Source of the DNA: Alistipes megaguti
GTDB lineage: Bacteria; Bacteroidota; Bacteroidia; Bacteroidales; Rikenellaceae
Assembly: GCF_900604385.1 (NCBI RefSeq)
Contig: NZ_LR027382.1
Span: forward strand, 1,401,001-1,465,000
Length of the DNA stretch: 64,000 nucleotides
Direction of reading: 5' to 3'
Positions 17,646-24,804 of this stretch are shown in pieces. A program made the translations under genes and the position numbers. Each line of letters opens with the position of its first letter. Position 1 is the first letter of the stretch. Below the pieces are notes generated by a model. It was not told the DNA's origin. It did not search any database and saw nothing but the letters and a program-made list of their open reading frames with translations.

Positions 17646-18395
17646 TTACTGTTTCTTGCGATACGTGTAGTACGAACCGGCTTGCTGGCTCGGCATCAGT
17701 ACCATGTCATTAACGTTCATGTGGGCCGGTAATTGTGCCACCCACGCGATTGCCTCCGCAATATCCGCGCCGGTGAGGGGCTCGACCCCCTCGTAGACGG
17801 CTGCGGCACGTTGCCGGTCGCCGTGGAAACGCACCTCGGAGAACTCCGTTTCGACCATGCCGGGGCGGATCTCCGTCACCTTGATCCCGGCCGGGAGCAG
17901 ATCGGCGCGCATCGACTGCGAGATGGCGTGCACGGCGTGTTTCGTGGCGCAGTAGACCGCGCCGTTTTCGTAGGGCTCCGTGCCGGCGATCGACCCCAGG
18001 TTGATGACGTGTCCGCGGCCTGCGGCCACCATTTTCGGTGTGATGACCCGCGTGACATAGAGCAGCCCCTTGACGTTGGTGTCGATCATGGCGTCCCAGT
18101 CGCGCGTGTCGCCGCGGTCGATGTGTTCGAGTCCGGCGGCCAGTCCGGCGTTGTTGACCAGCAGGTCGATCTGCTCGAGGGGTTCGAGGTTGCGCCGAAC
18201 CTCCTCTTCGGAGCGGACGTCGAAGGTGAGTGTCGTGCAGTTCCCGCCCGCCGCCTCGATCTCGGCCTTGAGTTCGGCGAGCCGTTCGGCACGGCGTCCC
18301 GTGGCGATGATGTCATAGCCTGCGGCGGCGAGTCGCAGGGCCGTTGCGCGGCCGATTCCGGAGGTCGCACCCGTGATGAGAGCCCGTTTTTTCAT
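17646..18395 (-). CDS. Short-chain dehydrogenase/reductase (YdfG-like)
   Basis: 249 residues, classical SDR. The cofactor motif TGATSGIG is at residues 8-15, followed by a basic RR pair (GRRAER) that favours NADP; NNAG and the catalytic Ser/Tyr/Lys (LGSIAG...YCATKHAV) are present. Closest in pattern to the YdfG group that oxidises 3-hydroxy amino acids such as L-allo-threonine or serine; substrate not proven. It is the first gene of a five-gene minus-strand operon. Confidence 0.92.
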   Translation of the reverse strand: MKKRALITGATSGIGRATALRLAAAGYDIIATGRRAERLAELKAEIEAAGGNCTTLTFDVRSEEEVRRNLEPLEQIDLLVNNAGLAAGLEHIDRGDTRDWDAMIDTNVKGLLYVTRVITPKMVAAGRGHVINLGSIAGTEPYENGAVYCATKHAVHAISQSMRADLLPAGIKVTEIRPGMVETEFSEVRFHGDRQRAAAVYEGVEPLTGADIAEAIAWVAQLPAHMNVNDMVLMPSQQAGSYYTYRKKQ

Positions 18396-18414
18396 GAAAA
18401 TCCCGTATTTCGGG

Positions 18415-18422
18415 CAAAAATA
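18415..18422 (-). promoter_or_regulatory. Likely -7 element of the SDR-to-PAP2 operon
   Basis: Minus strand TATTTTTG, an exact TAnnTTTG match, 20 bases before the SDR ATG. No clear -33 partner is visible. Confidence 0.5.
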
Positions 18423-18472
18423 CGAAATTTATATGTTTCTTTGCATAAATTTCAGGACAAAATAGAGCACCC

Positions 18473-19717
18473 GTGAATCTCGCCTTTTTCATCGCCCGCC
18501 GTACGGCCCGTCCGACGCCCGGAAACCGCCCCGGGGTCATGGACCGCATTGCCGTAGGGTCGGTGGCCCTCGGGGTGGCGGTGATGATTCTGACGCTGGC
18601 CGTGGTCATCGGCTTCAAGCGCGAGGTCGCCCGCAAGATGGAGGGGTTTGCCTCGCACGTCACGGTGACCGACATCCGCGGGGTCGATGCGCTCGATTCC
18701 CGGCCCGTGCATCGCAGCGCCCGTCTCGAGGCGTTGATCCGTTCGACCGACGGCTTTGTTGCGATGGCCCCCTATGCGCTCAAGGGCGGGATTGTCCGCA
18801 CGGCGGATGCCGTGGGCGAGGTGGTGCTCAAGGGCATCGGACCGGATTACGACACGTCGCTGCTCGGGGAGTGGCTCGTCCGGGGGCAGATGCCCCGCAT
18901 CGGCGATTCGATCCGCACGAAGGACATTCTCCTCTCGCAGCTGCTGGCCGACCGGCTGGAGGTCGGCGTCGGGGACCGCATCGAGATGCTGTTCGTCGAC
19001 GGCGGCGAACGCCCCCGCCGCGACCGCTTCAAGGTGTCGGGAATCTACGCCTCGGGGTTGGACGAGATGGACCGCTCGATGGTCTTCACCGACATCCGGA
19101 ACGTGCAGCGCCTCTGCGACTGGTGCGCTGACGAGGTCTCGGGCTACGAAATTCGGGTCCGTTCGCTCGACGAGGCTCCGGCCTTTGCCCGGACGCTGGA
19201 CCGCACGCTGCTCTACGACGAGGGTGAGGGCACCGAGAACCTGGCCGTCGAGAGCGTCACCGAGCGTTACGCCAACATCTTCGACTGGCTGAAGGCCCAC
19301 GATGTCAATGCAGCCGTGGTGATCGGCATCATGCTCGTCGTGGCGTTCTTCAACATGACCTCGGCGCTGCTGATCCTCGTCCTGGAGCGCACGCGCATGA
19401 TCGGGTTGCTGAAGGTCCTCGGCATGCGCAGCCGGCAGATCCGCGCCGTCTTCCTCTGGCGGGCCGCCTTCGTGGCGCTGCGCGGTCTGGGGTGGGGCAA
19501 CCTCGTCGGTCTGGGCCTCTGCGTGCTGCAGCACACGACCCATCTCGTCAAACTCAACCCGGAGGGGTATCTCCTCTCCGAAGTCCCCATATCGCTGGGG
19601 TGGGGGTGGTGGCTGGCACTCAATGCCGGCTTCATCGCCGTGATTGTCCTCCTGCTGATGATCCCCGCCTCGATTGTCTCCCGCATCAAACCCGAAGAAA
19701 CGATTCGTTACGAATGA
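18473..19717 (+). CDS. FtsX/LolC-like ABC transporter permease
   Basis: 414 residues starting with GTG. One N-terminal membrane helix (about 25-47), a periplasmic MacB-like domain of about 200 residues, then three helices at the C-terminus. Typical stretches are the GFKREVARKMEGFASHVTV region and ERTRMIGLLKVLGMRSRQIR in the coupling region. Such permeases move lipoproteins or other lipids with an ATPase partner; no ATPase gene is next to it. Its stop overlaps the menG start (ATGA at 19714). Confidence 0.88.
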   Translation: MNLAFFIARRTARPTPGNRPGVMDRIAVGSVALGVAVMILTLAVVIGFKREVARKMEGFASHVTVTDIRGVDALDSRPVHRSARLEALIRSTDGFVAMAPYALKGGIVRTADAVGEVVLKGIGPDYDTSLLGEWLVRGQMPRIGDSIRTKDILLSQLLADRLEVGVGDRIEMLFVDGGERPRRDRFKVSGIYASGLDEMDRSMVFTDIRNVQRLCDWCADEVSGYEIRVRSLDEAPAFARTLDRTLLYDEGEGTENLAVESVTERYANIFDWLKAHDVNAAVVIGIMLVVAFFNMTSALLILVLERTRMIGLLKVLGMRSRQIRAVFLWRAAFVALRGLGWGNLVGLGLCVLQHTTHLVKLNPEGYLLSEVPISLGWGWWLALNAGFIAVIVLLLMIPASIVSRIKPEETIRYE

Positions 19718-20430
19718 AACCCTACAATACCGATCAGTCCAAGAAGGAGGAGGTCCGCGAGATGTTCGACAACATCGCGCCGAAGTACGACCTGCTCAAC
19801 CATACGCTCTCGATGAGCATCGACCGTCTCTGGCGCCGTCATGTCGTGAAGATCGTGTGCCGTGTGAAACCCCGCCGCATCCTCGACGTGGCCACCGGAA
19901 CGGGTGACCTGGCCATCGCCATGGCCCGCCGCATCAGAGAGACTCACGTCCTGGGTGTTGACCTCTCGGAGCGCATGCTCGACGTAGCCCGCCGCAAGGT
20001 CGAGGCCCGCGGTCTGGACGGCCGCATCGTGCTGGATCACGGCGATGCCGAGCACCTTGATGTGGCGACGGCGTCGGTCGACGTGGCCACCGTCGCCTTC
20101 GGCGTGCGCAATTTCGGCGATCTGGATGCCGGGCTGCGCGAACTGGCCCGGGTGCTGCGCCCCGGCGGGCGGGTCGTCATCCTGGAGTTCTCGAGACCCT
20201 CGAACCCACTGTTCCGCACCCTCTACGAATTCTATACCTACCGGATTCTGCCCCGCATCGGCGGCATGGTCTCCCACGATCGCCGTGCCTACGAGTATCT
20301 CCCGGCCTCGGTCGGCGAATTCCCCCGCCCGGCCGAATTTCTGCGGCGGCTCGAGGCGGCTGGATTCCACGACTGCAAGGCCCGCAGCCAGAGTTGCGGC
20401 ATTGCCCAAATATATATTGGCGTACGATGA
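19714..20430 (+). CDS. menG: Demethylmenaquinone methyltransferase
   Basis: 238 residues. The SAM-binding motif is ILDVATGTGDLAIAMAR; the UbiE/MenG signatures DNIAPKYDLLNHTLSMSIDRLWRR and AFGVRNFGDLDAGLREL are present. It methylates demethylmenaquinone in the last step of menaquinone synthesis. Because Bacteroidetes use menaquinone, menG rather than ubiE is the appropriate name. It overlaps both neighbours by four bases. Confidence 0.95.
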   Translation: MKPYNTDQSKKEEVREMFDNIAPKYDLLNHTLSMSIDRLWRRHVVKIVCRVKPRRILDVATGTGDLAIAMARRIRETHVLGVDLSERMLDVARRKVEARGLDGRIVLDHGDAEHLDVATASVDVATVAFGVRNFGDLDAGLRELARVLRPGGRVVILEFSRPSNPLFRTLYEFYTYRILPRIGGMVSHDRRAYEYLPASVGEFPRPAEFLRRLEAAGFHDCKARSQSCGIAQIYIGVR

Positions 20431-20936
20431 AACGATTGTTCTTTTATTCGCTGCTACTCTTCGCCGTCCTGGCGATGGGCTCCTGCCGGCGCTCGATTGA
20501 GAAGACGGCTCAAAAGATTCGTTTCGAGGGAATTGAACGGGTGCAGCTGCAGGGGTTGACCTCCGCCGAGGTGGTCGCCCGGATCGACAACGGCTCGGCC
20601 CATCGGCTCCAGCTCGCCTCGGCCCGGATCGACATCCATTACGCCGATGCGGTCGTGGGACGGCTGATTCTCGAGGAGCCCGTCGAGATCGACCGTCGGA
20701 CGCAGGCCTCGATCCGGACGCTCTGGCGGCTGCAGATCTCCGATCCGCTGACCCTCTTCGTCCTCTACCGCAAGGTGAAGGCCGGTGAGTTGGACCGTAT
20801 CGCCCTCTCCTTCGAGATCGAGGGCCGCGGCGGCCCGGCTCCGCTCCGTTTTTCCCGCGAAAAGATGCCTTTGTCCGAATTTTTGACTACCTTTGGGCTC
20901 TCCGTTCAGGATGTGCAAAATTATCTGAAGTTATGA
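20427..20936 (+). CDS. Small lipoprotein, LEA14-like fold suspected
   Basis: 169 residues with a lipoprotein signal (FAVLAMGSC, Cys20). The mature part has a pattern of strands (RVQLQGLTSAEVVARIDNGS...LQLASARIDIHYADAVVGRLILEE) that resembles the LEA type 2 / WHy domain, a fold with no fixed activity. I do not recognise a closer family. It is coupled to menG upstream and the SPOR-like gene downstream by ATGA overlaps, though a link to quinone synthesis is only positional. Confidence 0.7.
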   Translation: MKRLFFYSLLLFAVLAMGSCRRSIEKTAQKIRFEGIERVQLQGLTSAEVVARIDNGSAHRLQLASARIDIHYADAVVGRLILEEPVEIDRRTQASIRTLWRLQISDPLTLFVLYRKVKAGELDRIALSFEIEGRGGPAPLRFSREKMPLSEFLTTFGLSVQDVQNYLKL

Positions 20937-21400
20937 AATATCGTACGCTGATCCTTACCTGCGCTCTGTTGATGGTCGCTTCGGTTGCCGGAGCCCAGTC
21001 GCTCGAGGCCTTCAAGCAGCGTCTGGCCCAACCGACAGCCGGCTCTGCGCTGTTCGATCCGGCCCGCGTCGTGGTCACCGAACACGGGGATGCCGCCCGC
21101 GCCGTGGCCGATGCCGCCCGCAGTGCCCAGCGCCTCTCCTACAAGGGCCATCGCGTCTGCATCTTCTTCGACAACGGCCCCGATGCCCGCAACGGTGCGC
21201 TGGCAGCCAAACAACTCTTCGAAGAGACTTTTCCCGGTATCCGGGTCTACATGGTTTACGAAAGCCCGTGGTTCTCGGTCTCGGTCGGAAACTGCCTGAC
21301 CTCCGAAGAGGCTATCATCCTGAAAGGCAAGGTCTCGGCCATCTTCCCGAAGGCCTTTCTGAAGAACGAAGTGATCTCCGTGAGCGACCTTTTGGAGTGA
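20933..21400 (+). CDS. Secreted SPOR-like protein
   Basis: 155 residues, signal peptide to about residue 21 (ASVAGAQ). The mature part carries a pattern typical of SPOR-like domains: RLSYKGHRVCIFFDNGPDAR, then LFEETFPGIRVYMVYESPWFSVSVGN with a C-terminal strand-helix. SPOR domains bind denuded peptidoglycan at division sites; here the match is by pattern only. It is the last of four overlapping genes. Confidence 0.7.
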   Translation: MKYRTLILTCALLMVASVAGAQSLEAFKQRLAQPTAGSALFDPARVVVTEHGDAARAVADAARSAQRLSYKGHRVCIFFDNGPDARNGALAAKQLFEETFPGIRVYMVYESPWFSVSVGNCLTSEEAIILKGKVSAIFPKAFLKNEVISVSDLLE

Positions 21401-21434
21401 TTTGCGGCTGTTTTTGAAAATTTTTTGATTTTTC

Positions 21435-21465
21435 TTTGCTTTGTTTCGGCGAATATCTATCTTTG
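21435..21465 (+). promoter_or_regulatory. Promoter of the small Cys-containing lipoprotein gene
   Basis: TTTG at 21435-21438, 19-base spacer, TATCTTTG at 21458-21465: a full Bacteroidetes promoter, 36 bases before the ATG at 21502. Confidence 0.8.
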
Positions 21466-21501
21466 TGGCGTTTAAGAAGTGTTAATTAAACGTTTGACGC
21501 T

Positions 21502-21732
21502 ATGAAAAAGATTTTCTCTTTGGTCATCGTTCTGGCTGCCGTAGCCATGGTTAGCTGTGGTGGAAACGCCAACAAGAAGGCAGCTGCTGATGCCGCTGCT
21601 ACGGAAGCTGCTGCTACCGAGGCTTCGGCTTGCGAGGGTTGCACCGAGAAGTGCGATTCGACGGCTGCTTGCGAGCAGGCTGATTCGACCGCTACCGAGG
21701 CTGCTGCCGAGACGGTTGAGGCTGCAAAATAA
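21502..21732 (+). CDS. Small Ala/Glu/Thr-rich lipoprotein with a Cys cluster
   Basis: 76 residues: lipoprotein signal (AAVAMVSC, Cys19), then a low-complexity mature part made mostly of Ala, Thr, Glu and Asp with a central Cys cluster (ACEGCTEKCDSTAACEQ). It has its own strong promoter and terminator, which argues for real and probably high expression. Function unknown; the Cys residues could form disulfides or bind metal. Confidence 0.75.
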   Translation: MKKIFSLVIVLAAVAMVSCGGNANKKAAADAAATEAAATEASACEGCTEKCDSTAACEQADSTATEAAAETVEAAK

Positions 21733-21750
21733 TTTTGCCCTCTGAAGATT

Positions 21751-21785
21751 GGGGAGATTTCTCGAAGGGAATCTCCCCTTTTTTT
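21751..21785 (+). terminator. Terminator of the small lipoprotein gene
   Basis: GGGGAGATT pairs with AATCTCCCC and is followed by a run of T. It lies 18 bases after the stop codon. Confidence 0.9.
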
Positions 21786-21918
21786 GTCTTCTCGGGATCG
21801 GAACGTGCGGCTGCAGTCCGCCCCCCCCCTCCCCGAGATTAGACGGGCGGAGGCGTCTGCGCAGGCGGCCTTCCGATAAAATCGGGTGATGCGATCTCCT
21901 CCGCATCCCCTTTTTTTG

Positions 21919-21926
21919 TATCTTTG
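21919..21926 (+). promoter_or_regulatory. -7 element of the FMN reductase gene
   Basis: TATCTTTG, an exact match, 36 bases before the ATG at 21963. The -33 region is a C/T-rich stretch without TTTG. Confidence 0.5.
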
Positions 21927-21962
21927 GGTGGCGAAAACCAACGACATTAAAAAATATCAGCT

Positions 21963-22577
21963 ATGAAAGTCCTGCTTATCAATGGAAGCCCCCATCGCGA
22001 GGGCAATACCTTCATCGCATTGAACGAAGTTGCCCGCACGCTCGAGGCCGAGGGCGTAGAGGCCGAAATCGTCTCGATCGGTACCAAACCCATTCCGGGC
22101 TGCATCGGCTGCTGGCAGTGTGCCCAGACCGGCAGTTGCGCCTTCAACGACGATCTCTACCTGCTGATCCGTGAAAAACTGGCCACGGCCGACGCCCTGA
22201 TCGTCGGTTCGCCGGTCTACTTCGCCGGCCCGAACGGTTCGCTGTGTGCGCTGCTGGACCGTCTGTTTGTCTCGTGCGTCGACCGCCTGGCCTATAAACC
22301 GGCTGCTGCCGTGGTCGTGTGCCGCCGCGGAGGAGCCAGCGCCGCGTTCGACCGTCTGAACAAGTATTTCATGATAACGAACATGCCGGTCGTCTCGTCG
22401 AAATACTGGAACAGCGTCCATGGACGGACTCCCGGCGAGGCCAGTCAGGACGGTGAAGGTCTGCAGACGATGCGTGTGCTGGGGCGTAACATGGCCCGCG
22501 TGCTCAAGGCCGGATTGCTCGCTACGGAGAACATCCCCGAAGCCGAACCCCGCATCATGACGAGTTTTATACGTTAG
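21963..22577 (+). CDS. NADPH-dependent FMN reductase-family flavoprotein
   Basis: 204 residues with a flavodoxin-like fold. The phosphate-binding loop is NGSPHREGNT near the N-terminus, followed by a Cys-rich stretch (PGCIGCWQCAQTGSC) typical of the iron-sulfur flavoprotein-like subgroup, and SPVYFAGPNGSL near the flavin site. It probably reduces flavin, quinones or small xenobiotics; the substrate cannot be read from the sequence. Monocistronic. Confidence 0.88.
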   Translation: MKVLLINGSPHREGNTFIALNEVARTLEAEGVEAEIVSIGTKPIPGCIGCWQCAQTGSCAFNDDLYLLIREKLATADALIVGSPVYFAGPNGSLCALLDRLFVSCVDRLAYKPAAAVVVCRRGGASAAFDRLNKYFMITNMPVVSSKYWNSVHGRTPGEASQDGEGLQTMRVLGRNMARVLKAGLLATENIPEAEPRIMTSFIR

Positions 22578-22698
22578 TCGGGTCGCGGGGCGCACGAATC
22601 GGACTCGGGACCGGGCCTTTCATGCCGCGGGACTGACTTTTCTTTCGAGCCTGTCCGAATCCGTGTCAGGCGGCGCCGTGCAGAAAAAATCGCCGTCA

Positions 22699-22730
22699 TT
22701 TGCAGAATCGGGAAATATTGCGTACTTTTG
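22699..22730 (+). promoter_or_regulatory. Promoter of the tRNA-Ser gene
   Basis: TTTG at 22699-22702, 20-base spacer, TACTTTTG at 22723-22730. Transcription would begin only a few bases before the tRNA 5' end at 22743. Confidence 0.85.
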
Positions 22731-22742
22731 CGCCATCCCCAC

Positions 22743-22830
22743 GGAAAGATGCAGGAGTGGTTGAACTGGCCCGCCTGGAAAGCGAGTAAACCTCAAAAGG
22801 GTTTCAGGGGTTCGAATCCCCTTCTTTCCG
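22743..22830 (+). tRNA. tRNA-Ser (anticodon GGA)
   Basis: 88 nt with a 7-bp acceptor stem (GGAAAGA with TCTTTCC), D arm, anticodon loop CUGGAAA reading GGA, a long variable arm (ACCTC...GGGTT region) as required for a class II tRNA, and a T arm with GGTTCGAATCC. Discriminator base is G73, as in tRNA-Ser; CCA is not encoded. The anticodon stem has one C/A mismatch. Confidence 0.95.
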
Positions 22831-22848
22831 CTCGAAGGTACGTTTGTG

Positions 22849-22882
22849 AAGAGCGTTGCAGAATTTCTGCAACGCTCTTTTT
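22849..22882 (+). terminator. Terminator after tRNA-Ser
   Basis: AAGAGCGTTGCAGA and TCTGCAACGCTCTT flank a 3-base loop and end in a T-run, 19 bases after the tRNA. Confidence 0.92.
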
Positions 22883-23155
22883 GGTTGTTCTCATATGCGG
22901 CGTTTGCCCGGTTTCCTCCCGGAGCAGATGGCGCGGGACCGAAGACCGGAGTGGATTCCGGTCGACGGTAGAGTAGTGCGGCATCGTGTTTGGCGCCGCT
23001 TCCGGTAGGTGGAAGGGGTGCGACAATATCCCGTGGGCTGTTGGCGGGGTGAAGGTACGCCGTGAACACGGGCTCTGTTGGCAGCTCCTCCCGTTGCGGG
23101 TGGGTATGCCTTGTCAGCTGATGGGGCCGGTTGTCGTACCGGTCCCGAGCGTCGC
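22883..23155. other. Intergenic region between tRNA-Ser terminator and 23156 gene
   Basis: About 270 bases with no gene I can support. It is GC-rich and contains only weak inverted repeats near 23120-23145 (CCGGTTGTCGTACCGG type), possibly the end of the minus-strand transcript. Confidence 0.5.
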
Positions 23156-23554
23156 TTATTCGACGTGTTGCTGTGCCTGTCCGATCCGCCGGTCCAGCGG
23201 GGTTGAGGAGCGTTCGCGGAGAATCGTCAGCGCCTCCTCGACAATCTCCTGCAGGGTCCACGGAGAACCCATTTTGCGTAATCGCAGACGCTCGCTGGCG
23301 ATACGCAGCGGCTCGAGTAGTCCGATGGCTGCCACGATGTAGGGCGGCAGCCGGAGATTGTCGATCCGGTATTTCCGCTGGTTGAGGTAGGTCAGAAACG
23401 TGTCGTAGGTCGTTCCCAGCAGGTAACGGCCGTAAAGTTCGAAGATCCGTTTGCAGTTGCGGTGTGAGTTCTCGCGTTCGAAGTAGGCCTGTTTCAGCTC
23501 TTGCGCCAGAAGAATTCGCCATTTCAGGTGGTTGGGTACGTACATATCTTTCAT
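23156..23554 (-). CDS. Unrecognised 132-residue protein
   Basis: I do not recognise a family. The protein is basic and mostly helical, without signal peptide, membrane segment or cysteine pairs (a single Cys near residue 34). Stretches such as NCKRIFELYGRYLLGTTYDTFLTYLNQ look like a small helical domain, and the C-terminal part (LQEIVEEALTILRERSST) a second one. Codon use fits the neighbours, and no overlapping frame competes, so it is probably real. It stands alone; its leader appears to be about 190 bases long if the -7 at 23756-23763 is used. Confidence 0.65.
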   Translation of the reverse strand: MKDMYVPNHLKWRILLAQELKQAYFERENSHRNCKRIFELYGRYLLGTTYDTFLTYLNQRKYRIDNLRLPPYIVAAIGLLEPLRIASERLRLRKMGSPWTLQEIVEEALTILRERSSTPLDRRIGQAQQHVE

Positions 23555-24022
23555 TTTTGGTGGTCTTTTTCGTGCAGGCCGGTCCTTGCACCGAATCCGG
23601 GGGGCTCGAAGCCGGACCGGGTGGGTGGCGGAACTGCTTGCTGGCAGTCTGATTCCTGTTTTGTCTCCGGCCAGGGGCTTCGGCTGAGGAGATAAATCGC
23701 TCCTTTCCGTTGATCTGATTCCTGGCTGTTGGAATTGGCTGGCAAATATTTATTGCAAATATAAAATAATATATTGTAAAAATGAGCCTTTCAGCCGAAA
23801 AAAAAGCGGTAAGGCTGTAAAATCGCTGTAAACGGATTGTCTTTCTGTAGGAGTGAATCGCGTCCCGATTTGACAGAGACAATCTTTTCCTGATTGATTT
23901 TTGAAAATGATTACAGATGAAAACTATAGGTTACAATTGTGTAAGGTGTTTATTTGTAGGTTGTTATTGTTCTCCTGTGGCTCGTTGAGGGCCTGGATGA
24001 CTGGATTCTGCTGAAAAAAATG
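23555..24022. other. Intergenic region rich in A/T at its right half
   Basis: No gene seen. The right half (about 23740-24022) is clearly more A/T-rich than the surroundings, as expected for a divergent control region between the minus-strand 23156 gene and the ECF sigma gene. Minus-strand TATATTTG lies at 23756-23763. Confidence 0.5.
23756..23763 (-). promoter_or_regulatory. Possible -7 element for the 23156 gene
   Basis: Minus strand TATATTTG (exact TAnnTTTG), no clear -33 partner. It would give a leader of about 190 bases. Confidence 0.4.
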
Positions 24023-24053
24023 TTGCAATTTTTACAAAAACCTTTTATTTTTG
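24023..24053 (+). promoter_or_regulatory. Promoter of the first ECF sigma gene
   Basis: TTG at 24023-24025, 20-base spacer, TATTTTTG at 24046-24053. Transcription would start near 24060, which excludes a TTG start at 24051 and supports the ATG at 24111. Confidence 0.7.
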
Positions 24054-24110
24054 AGCCCGTGTGTAGTGGCTGTCACAGATTGTTTCGTCGCAGCAAAGCC
24101 TGACAAAATC

Positions 24111-24659
24111 ATGTGCAAGAAAGATACATACAAGGAATCGGATGAAAAGACGAAGGAGTTGGTTCCCGAATTCTTCCGGACTTATTATCCGATGTTTGTC
24201 TCTTTTGCCCGCAATTTCGTGCAGTGTCATGAAACGTGTGAAGATTTGGTGCAGGAGGCGTTCGCAACCCTGCTTGAGCAGGGTTATACCTTTGAGAACG
24301 AATATCTTGTCAGGGGATTTCTTTATAAAACACTTCGCAATAAATGTCTCAATCATCTGAGACATGAACAGATTCGGAACCGTTATTCCGAATTGCAGAT
24401 TGCTTGTCATAAGCAGAAACAATCGGAAGAATTCTTTATAGACGCCATCATGCAGGAGGAGTCCTCGGTAATTATTGCACAAGCCATCGAATCCCTCCCG
24501 GCAATGGGTCGGCGGGTGCTCAGCCTGGCTGTAGATGGTTTTAGCAATCAGGAAGTTGCAGATGTGTTGGGCATTTCGGTCAATACGGTCCGTACGCATA
24601 AGGCACGGGCTTACAAAATACTGCGCATGATTCTTTCGAATCAGTGGATGATTTTCTAA
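24111..24659 (+). CDS. ECF RNA polymerase sigma factor, SusCD locus 1
   Basis: 182 residues. Region 2 is at about 20-90 (FVQCHETCEDLVQEAFATLL, LVRGFLYKTLRNKCLNHLR); region 4 at about 120-175 (AIESLPAMGRRVLSLAVDGFSNQEVADVLGISVNTVRTHKARAY) with its helix-turn-helix. This is the Bacteroidetes RNA polymerase sigma-70 type that works with FecR anti-sigma and a TonB receptor. The FecR gene follows, but a terminator (24723-24760) stands between the two, so they are likely transcribed separately. Confidence 0.93.
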   Translation: MCKKDTYKESDEKTKELVPEFFRTYYPMFVSFARNFVQCHETCEDLVQEAFATLLEQGYTFENEYLVRGFLYKTLRNKCLNHLRHEQIRNRYSELQIACHKQKQSEEFFIDAIMQEESSVIIAQAIESLPAMGRRVLSLAVDGFSNQEVADVLGISVNTVRTHKARAYKILRMILSNQWMIF

Positions 24660-24722
24660 GGAGAGACCTTTCCTCTCCGTGTCGTTTCTGTTCAGGTCTT
24701 TGGACTTACGATTATTTATCTC

Positions 24723-24760
24723 TGCAAGGTGCACATTAAAAGCATCTTGCAATTTTTTTT
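24723..24760 (+). terminator. Terminator between sigma and anti-sigma genes
   Basis: TGCAAGGTGC pairs with GCATCTTGCA (one G-U pair) around a 9-base loop and is followed by eight T. It lies 63 bases after the sigma stop. A smaller hairpin (GGAGAG/CTCTCC) sits at 24661-24679. Confidence 0.85.
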
Positions 24761-24804
24761 GATCTTATGTCATCCTTTTTTGTTTCTAAAGTGTTATATT
24801 AACG

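Noticed and set aside
15213..17732. 839-codon open frame on the plus strand
   Set aside because: Spans the antisense of three well-supported genes and has no family features.
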